Of a stretch of 64,000 nt of DNA, positions 52,416-61,967 are shown piece after piece; position 1 is the first letter of the stretch; every line of letters starts with the position of its first letter. The notes beneath the pieces are model-generated. The model was not told where the DNA came from and made no database searches. It worked only from the letters and a program-made list of their open reading frames with translations. The stretch is from an uncultured Kineothrix sp. GTDB taxonomy: Bacteria; Bacillota; Clostridia; Lachnospirales; Lachnospiraceae. Made by a program: the position numbers and the translations under genes. The stretch is from the NCBI GenBank assembly GCA_910588855.1, contig CAJUSR010000005.1:124001-188000 (forward strand), in the 5' to 3' direction.

Positions 52416-54464
52416 ATGAAGAAGGCAACAGGAAGGGAAAAAGAAAGACAGAGGGGATTAGAAAGCCAAAATAACCAGAACGGTTTATGCAAGACGACTA
52501 TCCAGATGGAAATCAGAAGGAATATTATCAAACTGGTAGCAGTATCGTTAGCTGTGATGGGGATTATTTCCAGCTTTTTAAATTATTATTCCACGCAGAA
52601 TACATTGAAACAGACAATGATAGAACAGGCAGAAACAACGTCGGAAGTGATAGAAAATAGATTAAAGGCGGAAATGAACCTTGTAGAGGTTGTGGGGAGT
52701 ATTGCAAGGTTGAGCAATCCGGATGTAGCTGTGGAACAGAAGAAAGAGTTGCTGGAAGGTTATCGGATAAATTATGATTGGGAAACCATTATGATTACCG
52801 ATGAAAATGGCATTGACAGGCTGGGAACTGGGATAGATGTATCGGATAGGGATTATTTTGGAAAAGCTTCAGCAGGGGAAACCGTAATCAGTGACCCCAT
52901 CTATAGCAAAGAGACGAATAATCTGGTAATTACCATTGCAGCGCCTTTGTGGAAAGACGGGAAATTGAATACATCAACGGCAGGTATCGTAGTAGTGGCT
53001 TTTGATGCGGAAAAACTGACGGATATTGTAAGAGGCATCCATGTCAGTGAAAACGGAAGTGCCTACATAATTGATGGAAAAGGGGGTACGATAGCCCATA
53101 ATGATTATTCGCTTGTGCTGAACGAAAGCAATACGGTGGAGGAATCAAAATCAAATTCTTCTTTGAAAGCGATTGCAGCTTTGGAAAAGAAAATGATGAA
53201 TGGGGAAAAAGGATTTGGACAGTATAGATATGGCGGGGTAAACAAGTTTCTTGCGTATGCGCCGATAGAATATAATGGGTGGAGCCTTGGCGTGAATGCG
53301 CCTATGACTGACTTTATGATGCAATCCATTATTGGGATTATTATTATCATTATTTTGCTGATTGTGTCGGTAGGCATAGGAATCAAGACGGCACGAGAAA
53401 TGGGCAAGGCATTGGGAGAGCCAATTAATAAATGTGCGGATAGATTGCGTTTGTTGGCAGAAGGGGACTTGGAAACCCCGCTTCCCGAAATCAGGACGGA
53501 AAATGAAACGATGATTCTTGCGGAATCTACCAAAGTTATTGTAGAGAGAATGAATGAAATTATAGGGGATGCTTCCTATCTTTTGGCAGAAATGGCGAAC
53601 GGGAATTTTGCAGTACATTCCCAAATAGGGGAAAATGCATATGTAGGCGCATTTAAGGCTTTGCTTATTTCGATAAGGACGTTGAACGGTGATTTAAGTG
53701 CAACACTAAAAGAGATTCATGAAGCTTCCGTACAGGTGGAAGCAGGAGCATCCCAAATGGCGGAAAGCGCCCAGAGCCTTGCGGAAGGAGCTACCGAACA
53801 GGCAGGAGCTGTGGAAGAGCTTTTGGCTACGGTATCCGAAGTAACGGTTCATGTGGAGGAAAATGCAAAGGCCACAGACCAAGCCCATGACAGGGCAAAT
53901 GTGGTTGCAAAGGTTGCCAAAACGAGCCAGGACAAGATGAAAGATTTGACAGGGGCGATGGGGAAAATCGAGGAGACTTCCAAAGAAATCAGCAATATTA
54001 TTGAAAATATTGAGGATATTGCATCGCAGACGAATTTGCTTTCCCTGAATGCAGCAATTGAAGCAGCGAGGGCAGGGGAAGCGGGCAAAGGGTTTGCAGT
54101 GGTTGCAGATCAAATCCGTAAATTGGCGGAACAAAGTGCCCAATCTGCAATTGATACAAGAAAGCTGATAGAGACATCCATTGGTGAAGTAGATAACGGA
54201 GGAATAATTACAAAGGATACGGCAGAACATTTAGATAAGGTAATGGAGGGTCTGGATGAAATTCTTCTTGCAGTAGGAGGCGTGCGCCGTGCATCCGATA
54301 AACAGGCAGTTGCAATGAAGGAAATCGAAAAGGGCGTGGAACAGATTTCACAAGTAGTAGAGAGTAATTCCGCTGCAGCCGAAGAAACATCAGCTACTAG
54401 CGAAGAACTTTCTGCCCAGTCAGAAAGCCTAAATTCCTTGATTGACCACTTTAAACTTGGTTAA
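52416..54464 (+). CDS. Methyl-accepting chemotaxis protein with dCache sensor
   Basis: About 682 residues from ATG 52416 (GAGG 8 bases before); ATG 52389 gives 691. First membrane segment around 37-57, then a periplasmic-type double Cache domain of about 245 residues (RLKAEMNLVEVVGSIARL, DRDYFGKASAGETVISDPIYS, TIAAPLWKDGKLN, GVNAPMTDFMM), second membrane segment near 305-325, HAMP and the signalling coiled coil with tip IASQTNLLSLNAAIEAARAG and EAGKGFAVVADQIRKLAEQS. dCache domains bind amino acids or other small ligands. No other chemotaxis genes nearby. Confidence 0.9.
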   Translation: MKKATGREKERQRGLESQNNQNGLCKTTIQMEIRRNIIKLVAVSLAVMGIISSFLNYYSTQNTLKQTMIEQAETTSEVIENRLKAEMNLVEVVGSIARLSNPDVAVEQKKELLEGYRINYDWETIMITDENGIDRLGTGIDVSDRDYFGKASAGETVISDPIYSKETNNLVITIAAPLWKDGKLNTSTAGIVVVAFDAEKLTDIVRGIHVSENGSAYIIDGKGGTIAHNDYSLVLNESNTVEESKSNSSLKAIAALEKKMMNGEKGFGQYRYGGVNKFLAYAPIEYNGWSLGVNAPMTDFMMQSIIGIIIIIILLIVSVGIGIKTAREMGKALGEPINKCADRLRLLAEGDLETPLPEIRTENETMILAESTKVIVERMNEIIGDASYLLAEMANGNFAVHSQIGENAYVGAFKALLISIRTLNGDLSATLKEIHEASVQVEAGASQMAESAQSLAEGATEQAGAVEELLATVSEVTVHVEENAKATDQAHDRANVVAKVAKTSQDKMKDLTGAMGKIEETSKEISNIIENIEDIASQTNLLSLNAAIEAARAGEAGKGFAVVADQIRKLAEQSAQSAIDTRKLIETSIGEVDNGGIITKDTAEHLDKVMEGLDEILLAVGGVRRASDKQAVAMKEIEKGVEQISQVVESNSAAAEETSATSEELSAQSESLNSLIDHFKLG

Positions 54465-54486
54465 AATGTATCTGGAGGAAAAGGAA

Positions 54487-55710
54487 ATGAACTATAAGGA
54501 AGCGTATGAGAAGCTGGAGAAATACGGACAGTTACATGTGCTAAAGTATTATGATGAATTGTCGGAAATAGAAAAAGGAACACTGCTTAAGCAGATAGAA
54601 GAATTGGATTTTGGGATACTAAAGTACAGTAAAGAAAATACCACCAATCAAAAGGGGGAGATTTCTCCGTTAGCGGCTATGCAGCTTCCCGAAATTGAGG
54701 AACACAGGAAAAGGTATACGGAGATTGGCGTGGAGGAAATCCGAAAAGGCAAAGTGGCTGCTGTCCTTCTTGCAGGAGGGATGGGAACCCGTTTGGGTTC
54801 GGATCATCCGAAAGGGATGTTTGATATTGGGCTCACAAGACCTGTGTATATTTTTCAAAGAATTATTGAAAATATGTTGGATGTAGTGAGACAGGCAGGT
54901 GCATGGGTACATTTATTTGTAATGACAAGCGATAAGAACCATGATATGACAGTAGCCTTTTTTGAGGAAAAAGGCTACTTCGGGTATAGCAAAGATTATA
55001 TAAGGTTTTTCATTCAGGATGTGGTGCCAGCTTCCGATTATGAAGGAAACGTATATATGGAGGAAAGGTGGAAAATTGCCACATCCCCTAACGGTAATGG
55101 AGGATGGTTTTCTTCCATGAATAAATGCGGGCTTTTGAATATCGTAAGAGAAGATGGGATTGAATGGATTAATGTCTTTGCTGTGGATAATGTACTTCAA
55201 CGAATTGCAGACCCTTGTTTTGTAGGTGCAACGATGGACAATGGATGTGTGGCGGGGGCAAAAGTAGTAAAGAAGAACAGCCCGGACGAGCGGGTAGGGG
55301 CATTATGCCTGGAAGATGGCAGGCCGTCTATCGTGGAATATTATGAGCTGACAGATGAAATGAAGATGGCGAAGGATGCGGATGGTAATCCTGCGTATGA
55401 CTTCGGTGTAATCCTTAATTATATTTTTAAGACGCAAACGCTGGTAGAAATTATGGACAGGCAACTTCCGCTTCATGTTGTGGAGAAGCAGATACCTTAT
55501 ATGGATGATACAGGCAGGCATATAGAACCGGATGTTCCCAATGGCTACAAATATGAAACGTTGGTTTTGGATATGATTCACCAGGTAGATACTTGCCTCG
55601 CCTATGAAGTGGAAAGGGAAAAAGAGTTTGCTCCAATTAAGAATGCTACGGGAATTGATTCTGTGGAAACCGCCAGGGAACTGTGCAAAGAAAATGGTAT
55701 TTTGTTATAG
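54487..55710 (+). CDS. UDP-sugar (UTP-type) pyrophosphorylase
   Basis: 407 residues from ATG 54487 (GGAGGAAAAGGAA upstream). Eukaryote-like UDPGP family: VAAVLLAGGMGTRLGSDHPKG at 90-110, then HLFVMTSDKNHDMTVAFFEEKGYFG, FIQDVVPASDYEG, NGNGGWFSSMNKCGLL, WINVFAVDNVLQRIADPCFVG and MDDTGRHIEPDVPNGYKYE. Makes UDP-GlcNAc or UDP-glucose from UTP and a sugar phosphate. The chemoreceptor gene ends 22 bases before. GalE lies 325 bases downstream, so both serve UDP-sugar metabolism. Confidence 0.85.
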   Translation: MNYKEAYEKLEKYGQLHVLKYYDELSEIEKGTLLKQIEELDFGILKYSKENTTNQKGEISPLAAMQLPEIEEHRKRYTEIGVEEIRKGKVAAVLLAGGMGTRLGSDHPKGMFDIGLTRPVYIFQRIIENMLDVVRQAGAWVHLFVMTSDKNHDMTVAFFEEKGYFGYSKDYIRFFIQDVVPASDYEGNVYMEERWKIATSPNGNGGWFSSMNKCGLLNIVREDGIEWINVFAVDNVLQRIADPCFVGATMDNGCVAGAKVVKKNSPDERVGALCLEDGRPSIVEYYELTDEMKMAKDADGNPAYDFGVILNYIFKTQTLVEIMDRQLPLHVVEKQIPYMDDTGRHIEPDVPNGYKYETLVLDMIHQVDTCLAYEVEREKEFAPIKNATGIDSVETARELCKENGILL

Positions 55711-55737
55711 GCTTATGAGTTCTTGGTAAAACATTTA

Positions 55738-55794
55738 TTCCCGCGAGCAACGAGCCAAGTGGCTGCTTGCAGACATTTGGCGACTGCCGCGAGG
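55738..55794 (+). repeat. GC-rich hairpin element before the terminator
   Basis: CCCGCGAGCAACGAGCCA-AG-TGGCTGCTTGC forms a stem and is followed by a CGACTGCCGCGAGG run. Its base composition is unlike the flanks. This looks like a dispersed clostridial element of the kind common in Lachnospiraceae intergenic regions. Confidence 0.4.
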
Positions 55795-55795
55795 G

Positions 55796-55830
55796 TCAAA
55801 TATCCCGCTGCTCTGCAGCGGGGTATTTGA
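55796..55830 (+). terminator. Terminator-like long hairpin
   Basis: TCAAATATCCCGCTG-CTCTG-CAGCGGGGTATTTGA, 15-base arms with one wobble. Seven T follow 12 bases after. It ends the pyrophosphorylase transcript. Confidence 0.65.
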
Positions 55831-56035
55831 CTCAACGGTATTTTTTTGATATTTTAACATTTTGACAGCCATGTATAACATTATCCTATTGAAAAAGTAT
55901 GGTGCGGGAGTAGACTAGTATTAGGTGTAAGTGATTGGGAAATATTCCCGGAAGAAGTATTGTGCTTGATTTGTTAGGGCAGGTAATGGATAAAACAAAT
56001 ATGTTTTGCGTACATTTGATTGGAGGGATTGGAAA

Positions 56036-57049
56036 ATGGCAATTTTAGTAACAGGAGGCGCCGGATATATCGGAAGCCACACGGTAGTGGAATTACAGAG
56101 CGCGGGATACGAGGTTGTGGTTTTGGATAATTTGAGCAATTCCAGTGAGAAATCATTGGAACGGGTAGAAAAAATTACAGGGAAAAAAGTTCCGTTTTAT
56201 AAAGCAGATATCTTGGATAGGGAGGCGCTGAACCAGATATTTGAAAAAGAAGAAATAGATTCCTGCATTCATTTTGCAGGGCTGAAAGCGGTAGGGGAAT
56301 CAGTAGCGAAACCTTGGGAATATTATGAAAATAATATAGCGGGTACCCTCACTTTAGTAGATGTTATGCGCAAACATGGGGTGAAGAACATTATCTTTTC
56401 ATCTTCTGCGACGGTATATGGCGATCCGGCGATGATTCCGATTACAGAAGAGTGCCCAAAGGGACAGTGTACGAATCCTTATGGATGGACAAAATCCATG
56501 TTGGAGCAGATTTTAATGGATATGCAGAAAGCAGACCCGGAATGGAATATAATTCTTCTGCGTTACTTTAATCCTATTGGGGCGCATAAGAGCGGAACAA
56601 TTGGAGAGAACCCGAATGGCATTCCGAACAATTTGATGCCGTATATTACGCAGGTAGCTGTTGGCAAGCTGAAAGAGCTTGGTGTATTTGGGGATGACTA
56701 TGATACACCGGATGGAACAGGCGTCAGGGATTATATCCATGTTGTGGATTTGGCAAAAGGTCATGTTAAGGCTTTAAAGAAGATAGAAGAAAAAGCAGGT
56801 TTGTGCGTTTATAACCTTGGTACAGGCAGCGGATACAGCGTTTTGGATATTGTAAAGAATTTTGAAGCTGCTACTGGGGTGAAAATCCCGTATGTAATTA
56901 AGCCCAGAAGGCCGGGCGACATTGCGACTTGCTATTCCGATGCCACGAAAGCAAAAGAAGAACTTGGCTGGGAAGCGGAAAATGGGATTAAGGAAATGTG
57001 TGAAGATTCTTGGAGATGGCAAAGCAATAATCCGAATGGATACGAATAA
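56036..57049 (+). CDS. galE: UDP-glucose 4-epimerase
   Basis: 337 residues from ATG 56036 (GGAGGGATTGGAAA upstream). NAD-binding ILVTGGAGYIGSHTVVEL at the start, FYKADILD, IHFAGLKAVGESV, the catalytic Ser region SSSATVYGDPAMIPI, the YGWTKS motif with catalytic Tyr and Lys near 148-152, and GTGVRDYIHVVDLAKGHV. Ends WQSNNPNGYE, like other bacterial GalE. Interconverts UDP-glucose and UDP-galactose, and often UDP-GlcNAc/GalNAc, for polymers. Works with the upstream UDP-sugar pyrophosphorylase. Confidence 0.93.
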   Translation: MAILVTGGAGYIGSHTVVELQSAGYEVVVLDNLSNSSEKSLERVEKITGKKVPFYKADILDREALNQIFEKEEIDSCIHFAGLKAVGESVAKPWEYYENNIAGTLTLVDVMRKHGVKNIIFSSSATVYGDPAMIPITEECPKGQCTNPYGWTKSMLEQILMDMQKADPEWNIILLRYFNPIGAHKSGTIGENPNGIPNNLMPYITQVAVGKLKELGVFGDDYDTPDGTGVRDYIHVVDLAKGHVKALKKIEEKAGLCVYNLGTGSGYSVLDIVKNFEAATGVKIPYVIKPRRPGDIATCYSDATKAKEELGWEAENGIKEMCEDSWRWQSNNPNGYE

Positions 57050-57222
57050 AGCGGTAAAACAGGAAAAATATTTTTTAGAGGAGGCGCGGTGCCGTAGGCA
57101 TTCCGTCTCTTTTTTACCATATGGTAAAAAGCAATTATCGCACTGCGGCGGAGAGGAAACATGTCGCTGCTGCGACCCGCTGCAGGCGGAGAATCCTGCC
57201 TTGCAGCATTCTTTTTTATGCG

Positions 57223-57396
57223 CATCCCCGCGCAGAGGAAAAAGCCGCTATGCGTCGCAGGGGGAGCGCAGCGGGAAGAGGAGGATGAATCTCCACCCCT
57301 CGATAGAACATCCCTGTGCAAGGGAAAATGCGTTATGCGTCGCACGGAACACGTAGCGAGTAGAGGAAGACGAATCTTCTCTACTCGTTTAATTGG
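57223..57396 (+). repeat. Two tandem copies (A, B) of an ~86-bp repeat
   Basis: Copy A at 57223 and copy B at 57309 share CATCCC..GCA..GGAAAA..TATGCGTCGCA.GG..CG.AGCG, AGAGGA.GA.GAATCT and CTCG in order. Copy B ends in a hairpin (GAGTAGAGGAAGA / TCTTCTCTACTC). A third, more diverged copy is at 8248-8331. Located between galE and the convergent hemolysin III gene, so copies may work as terminators. Confidence 0.6.
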
Positions 57397-57408
57397 AGTC
57401 AAGGATAT

Positions 57409-58059
57409 CTAAGCTACATAGAGATACATAAAGATAAAATGACAGATGCTTCCTCCCATTACGAAGAGATGAAAAATTTCATGGGAGCCAAAGTTGGCAT
57501 GTTTGGAGTTGAAGATAGGGAGTTTCAGCGCGTAGATAATGCCTCCGATTGTGTAAATGATACCTCCGGCGAGGAGCCACAGGAATGCGCTGGCAGGAAG
57601 GGTATGCCACAGGGGCCCAAAGACACCAATGCAGACCCAGCCCATTGCAATATAAATTATAGAAGAAAACCACTTGGGGCATGTAATCCAGAAAGCCTTG
57701 ATGCCGATACCTACAGCGGCGATTCCCCATACGATAGCCAATAAGGTGTATCCTGATTTTCCGCCAAGGACAATCATACATACAGGAGTATAGGAGCCTG
57801 CAATCAAGATGAAAATCATCATATGGTCTATTTTACGGAAAACTTTAATTACTTTTTCCGAGACATTGATAGAATGGTAGGTAGCGCTTGCGCCGTAAAG
57901 TAAAATCATACTAAGTATAAATATGGACATAGATGCTAAACTTGCTGCACTGGAACCAGCAGCAGTTTTCACCAATAGCGGGATAGCGGCAAAAACTGCC
58001 ATCATCATACCTATAAAATGGGTAATGGCGCTTCCGGGTTCACGAATTGTAATCTGCAT
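57409..58059 (-). CDS. Hemolysin III (PAQR) family membrane protein
   Basis: 216 residues, GAGGAGGTATCTAT upstream on the minus strand. Seven membrane segments. Family residues: REPGSAITHFIGMMMA, SMILLYGASATYHSI (conserved Ser-x3-His), KVFRKIDHMMIFILIAGSYTP and the C-terminal His pair (NFGSHEIFHLFVMGGSICHF), which bind zinc in PAQR proteins. The bacterial members (TrhA/YqfA, HlyIII) help membrane homeostasis; a lytic function is not certain. A GTAGT/ACTAC palindrome lies just upstream. Confidence 0.9.
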   Translation of the reverse strand: MQITIREPGSAITHFIGMMMAVFAAIPLLVKTAAGSSAASLASMSIFILSMILLYGASATYHSINVSEKVIKVFRKIDHMMIFILIAGSYTPVCMIVLGGKSGYTLLAIVWGIAAVGIGIKAFWITCPKWFSSIIYIAMGWVCIGVFGPLWHTLPASAFLWLLAGGIIYTIGGIIYALKLPIFNSKHANFGSHEIFHLFVMGGSICHFIFMYLYVA

Positions 58060-58105
58060 ATAGATACCTCCTCAATCACATAGCAATAGTAAAACGATTC
58101 AATAC

Positions 58106-58122
58106 GTAGTAATTAAAACTAC
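58106..58122 (-). promoter_or_regulatory. Small palindrome upstream of hemolysin III
   Basis: GTAGT-AATTAAA-ACTAC in a very AT-rich 130-base gap; similar CTAC half-sites recur to its right. Possible operator, weakly supported. Confidence 0.3.
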
Positions 58123-58187
58123 ATTAACTATATTAAAATACTACAACATAGTGTATGAGGTGTCAACAAAAATATGCATTAAAAATA

Positions 58188-59648
58188 TTAAAAAATATGA
58201 TAGAGCGGAGGGGCAGAGGTAAAATTCCCTTTTCCATGCCGGATGATAACCAATGGTTGAAGGGAGTAATCCGTAATTTTATATCCGCTAGAAGTAAGGG
58301 ATACAGTAAAATTTGCAAAGCCGCCTTTTACACAGTATTTTTCCGGCTGGGCGCTGATAAAGTTTCCGATGGAATAATAGACAAGCATTTCATGTCCGCT
58401 GTTGTCTTTTAGAAGCTCATATGGCTGAAGTGCATGAGGATGCGTTCCGACGACAACATCCACTTTGCTTTCCAAAAATAATTGTGTCCATTTTTTCTGA
58501 TAAGCATCGGGTTGATTGGCATATTCCGAACCCCAGTGTACAAAGAGGATAATAAAGTCTGCATCGGACTGGGCAGCCTTAATATCATTCCTGACTTGCT
58601 CTTCATCATCCAGCAAATGTACCATATGAGGATTTTCATCGGGAATTTTCATGCCATTTGTGCCGTATGTATAATTAAGCACCGCAAAACGAATACCATT
58701 TCGCTCAATGATTTCATAGGGAACGTAACCCGTTTCGTCCATTGACTGTATGCCGACGCAAAGGATTTGTCTGGAATCGAAGAATTTTTTGGTAAAGTGG
58801 ACGCCTTCCTGCCCTTTATCAAGGATATGGTTTGTAGCGCATGTTACGACATCGAAACCGGCATCGGCAATTGCCTGCCCTACCTGAACAGGGGTACCGA
58901 ATTTTGGATAATCGCTGTAATGGGATGGATTGTCCGTAAGAGGTGTTTCCTGATTGATAACAGCGATATCGCTTTGGGAAATCGTATGTTTGAAATTTTC
59001 AAATAAAAAATGGAAGGAACCGTTATTTTGCAGCCCATACCGATAGATAGGCTCATGAATAAGATTGTCGCCGAAGACCACAAAGGATATGTCGGTATCT
59101 TCTTTTGTAAAACCCCAGGAATCCCATACCCAACTGGTTGTTATTCCGTTTAAATCTGTGAGCAGAAGGCGGGAGGAGGGGGCCTCCTTATTATTGGCAG
59201 TAAACCGGGCAACATCCTGGCCGATATAAGAGGACATCCATTTCGGTCTGATTTGCTCTTGCTCGTACTCATAGACAAAAATATGCTGGCTCCATTTTGG
59301 ATCGTCATTTTTCAGCCAAAATGGCTTTTGTTTGCCGTATCTGCCAATCTTCCAGCAAAGCAAAATCAATTCATCTTCATGGTCGTTGTCTATGTCAAAA
59401 GATATTGCATCCTGCACTTTTATGCCCTGGGCTGTTGACCAGATGAGGGCGCCGCCGTAATTGATATGGACAGTTTTATTGCTTAAGTGTATTTCGTATT
59501 TCCCGGATTTGCCGGAAAAAGTTTTATTTTCCCATTCAATCCAATGTGGAAGGAATGTGCCGTTGCTCCATAAAAAATAAAAACTGATGCAAAGGATAAA
59601 AACTGTTAATAAAATTATGGATATTTTAAAAAAAATTTTTTTAGTCAT
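58188..59648 (-). CDS. CapA-like metallophosphatase-fold membrane protein
   Basis: 486 residues. N-terminal anchor at 5-27 (IFFKISIILLTVFILCISFYFL), an extra N-terminal beta-rich region of about 170 residues (HINYGGALIWSTAQGIKVQDAISFDIDNDHEDELILL resembles an FG-GAP-like repeat), then the PGA_cap domain: FVVFGDNLIHEPIYR, NQETPLTD, ATNHILDKGQEGVHFT, FVHWGSEYANQPDA, VVVGTHPHALQP. CapA proteins function in poly-gamma-glutamate or other polymer surface systems; no CapB/CapC gene is near. Orientation and 42-base gap suggest co-transcription with the DUF3160 gene upstream. Confidence 0.82.
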   Translation of the reverse strand: MTKKIFFKISIILLTVFILCISFYFLWSNGTFLPHWIEWENKTFSGKSGKYEIHLSNKTVHINYGGALIWSTAQGIKVQDAISFDIDNDHEDELILLCWKIGRYGKQKPFWLKNDDPKWSQHIFVYEYEQEQIRPKWMSSYIGQDVARFTANNKEAPSSRLLLTDLNGITTSWVWDSWGFTKEDTDISFVVFGDNLIHEPIYRYGLQNNGSFHFLFENFKHTISQSDIAVINQETPLTDNPSHYSDYPKFGTPVQVGQAIADAGFDVVTCATNHILDKGQEGVHFTKKFFDSRQILCVGIQSMDETGYVPYEIIERNGIRFAVLNYTYGTNGMKIPDENPHMVHLLDDEEQVRNDIKAAQSDADFIILFVHWGSEYANQPDAYQKKWTQLFLESKVDVVVGTHPHALQPYELLKDNSGHEMLVYYSIGNFISAQPEKYCVKGGFANFTVSLTSSGYKITDYSLQPLVIIRHGKGNFTSAPPLYHIF

Positions 59649-59690
59649 TATATTAATATATTAATACATATTATATAAGAATATGCTGTT

Positions 59691-61937
59691 TTAGTTTGGG
59701 GTGTACCGGTAACTGTTTGTCCAATCAGGCTTTTGTACCGATGCGTCATAATTATAGTTTCCACTTTCATCCGGCGCTAAACCAATCATTTGCCGCCATG
59801 CGCTGTCTGTCATCCGGTCGCCTTCCGTAGCCGATGCGTCGAAAGGATAGGTAAACTGATAAAAGGAATAGACGCTTCCGCATGCAATTTTTACCTTTCC
59901 GTCTACTTTTACGGCTACATAAATTTTGGATGGATTGCCTGTTGCAGCTTCCAATACCCTGCCGTTAAGGTCGGTAGCGATATCTACCACAAGAGCCGCC
60001 GGAACTTCCTGAGTCGATATGTTTTCTGAACCATTTGTTTCCCTTACGGCATCGTACCAAAAATGTTCCAGATAGCCTCCATAACTTCTGATAAATTCAT
60101 ATTCCAACACTGTTAAGGGTTCGTTGTTTAATTCCTTATTGGAAATTTCTAATAACTGTTTGGCAATCTGTGATAGGCGTGACAGATTTTCCTGATCCTC
60201 CCATAGAAGCATACCATATTTTTCAAGGCCTTGCCCGGTTGAGTCGGCAAGGGTGGCAAATCTGGCATATACAAGAGGTTCAGGCTCTACATAACCCCGG
60301 TCATCCGGTTCTTCCTCATATCCGCCCCCCATTTCCGCTATGACCTGTTTGGAATATAGGACTGTATCATGTTTTAATTCCGTAAAACTTCCGGCAAAAC
60401 ATTCCAAATCTTTTTTTGCCCATTCTTCACTTTGCATAAAAAAGGGATATCCTTCTCCTTTGCAATCCAATAATGGGCGGAGCGTATGGAGCCAGCTCGC
60501 ATATAAACCGGAGGACCAAAGTGCAGTATTTTCCTCAGAAAGGGTTTGCCTGAGCTGAGACATATTTTCCATATAACCATCGTAACCAGTGGAGCCCTCC
60601 GCTTCCAGGATGTGGAGGGCAATGTCATTCCCTAAAGCGGCCGGTACATCGAGGACATCGGGAAGCATACGGTAGTTTCCGTCTTTGTCTTTATCCACAT
60701 TGTCATAAACCAGTTTTTGCATAATAAAAGCGTCAATGGTAAAGCGCTGTCCCATAAAGCGGAACCCCGCAATGGCAGATTGCCCATCGTCTCCATAGGG
60801 GATAGAATTTACCTGTGCGGTAGAAAGGGAGGCTGTCATGATATGGAATCGGTTGAAGGCTTCTTCATTTCCAATGAAATCTTCTATAGAAATATCACTG
60901 CCGTATATATTATGGATTACCGATGCGTATTCGCATACCCCCATATCGTCGCTTGCGCCGGCAAAAAAGGAGGTTACGGCATAAATAGCCTGCCATAATT
61001 CTATGCACTCTTCGTCATCGGCAAGGGCTTTGGCAATGAGCAAAGCGCTTCTGTCCAAATCTTCGTTTGCCTGTACAAAATGGATTCTGCCATACCACAT
61101 CATTGCTTTGAAATATTGCTCTAACTGTTCGTCTCCTTCATAATAGCCGCGGGGGATATATTGGGTAAAATCTTCGGGCAGCCCGGTAACTTCGGATATT
61201 TCAGAGCTATTGGCCCTATGGATAAGGTCAAGCTCATGCTCTACGGTTTCTTTTACGTAAGCATTGACGGCAGTGTTTTCATCGAGTAGTTTCGTTCCGA
61301 CTGTAAAAAATGCAACATTCCGTCTGGCTGCAGTTTCCCATTCGCTGCCTTTGAGCTTATCATATTGTGCAATGCTGTTTTTAAGCATGGCTTTGCTTAA
61401 TAGAGTGATTTTATCCGATAGAAATTCTTTTTCGACTCTCTTTAATAAATGGCTGAAATAGAGATGATATGTATGCATTAGGGAATCCACGGTTATAAAA
61501 CTGGGGAGCATAAGATACCTGTTTTGCTCATAGACTTCAAAAAATTCCTGGCCTGCGGTTCCGGATACGAGGAATCCGTTTTTCGATAATTTGTCAGCCG
61601 CTTCCTCTTCAAAATAAAACTGCCATAGATTATCGATGTTGCTTAAGTCGGGGGCGACGGAATAAGTTTCTGCACAAGGGATTGGGAAATCTGCATGATT
61701 TACGGGGATTTGGCTTATGAGGGTTGGGCGTTTTTCTGTGAGGCAGGTATCCATAGAGGTATTTCCATCCTGCACGGAGGGGGAGCCAGATGCCGCAATT
61801 GCACCTGAATCGGAAACAGAAAGGGGAGCGCCGCCTTTTTCCGGTGTAAGAGAGTCGGCGCTTTCCCCTGCTTTAATATGTGTTATCCAAACGGCAACTA
61901 TTGCGAATAAAATTATCAGCTTTGTTTTTCCCTTCAT
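59691..61937 (-). CDS. DUF3160 secreted protein
   Basis: 748 residues. N-terminal signal-like segment (KTKLIILFAIVAVWITHIKAGES), then a low-complexity Ser/Gly linker and the DUF3160 domain: QNRYLMLPSFITVDSLMHTYHLYFSHLLKRVE, FAGASDDMGVCEYASVIHNIY, YASWLHTLRPLLDCKGEGYPFFM, LKHDTVLYSKQVIAEMG. DUF3160 proteins are extracytoplasmic, mostly helical, and of unknown function. Its C-terminus (PDWTNSYRYTPN) matches family ends. Placed before the CapA-like gene and likely in one operon with it. Confidence 0.82.
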   Translation of the reverse strand: MKGKTKLIILFAIVAVWITHIKAGESADSLTPEKGGAPLSVSDSGAIAASGSPSVQDGNTSMDTCLTEKRPTLISQIPVNHADFPIPCAETYSVAPDLSNIDNLWQFYFEEEAADKLSKNGFLVSGTAGQEFFEVYEQNRYLMLPSFITVDSLMHTYHLYFSHLLKRVEKEFLSDKITLLSKAMLKNSIAQYDKLKGSEWETAARRNVAFFTVGTKLLDENTAVNAYVKETVEHELDLIHRANSSEISEVTGLPEDFTQYIPRGYYEGDEQLEQYFKAMMWYGRIHFVQANEDLDRSALLIAKALADDEECIELWQAIYAVTSFFAGASDDMGVCEYASVIHNIYGSDISIEDFIGNEEAFNRFHIMTASLSTAQVNSIPYGDDGQSAIAGFRFMGQRFTIDAFIMQKLVYDNVDKDKDGNYRMLPDVLDVPAALGNDIALHILEAEGSTGYDGYMENMSQLRQTLSEENTALWSSGLYASWLHTLRPLLDCKGEGYPFFMQSEEWAKKDLECFAGSFTELKHDTVLYSKQVIAEMGGGYEEEPDDRGYVEPEPLVYARFATLADSTGQGLEKYGMLLWEDQENLSRLSQIAKQLLEISNKELNNEPLTVLEYEFIRSYGGYLEHFWYDAVRETNGSENISTQEVPAALVVDIATDLNGRVLEAATGNPSKIYVAVKVDGKVKIACGSVYSFYQFTYPFDASATEGDRMTDSAWRQMIGLAPDESGNYNYDASVQKPDWTNSYRYTPN

Positions 61938-61967
61938 GCAGATAGACCTCCTATAAGATAATAAGGT

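Noticed and set aside
57122..57408. Frames of 83-144 codons on both strands over the 57.1-57.4 kb region
   Set aside because: They arise from the GC-rich tandem repeats; no start signal and no family pattern.
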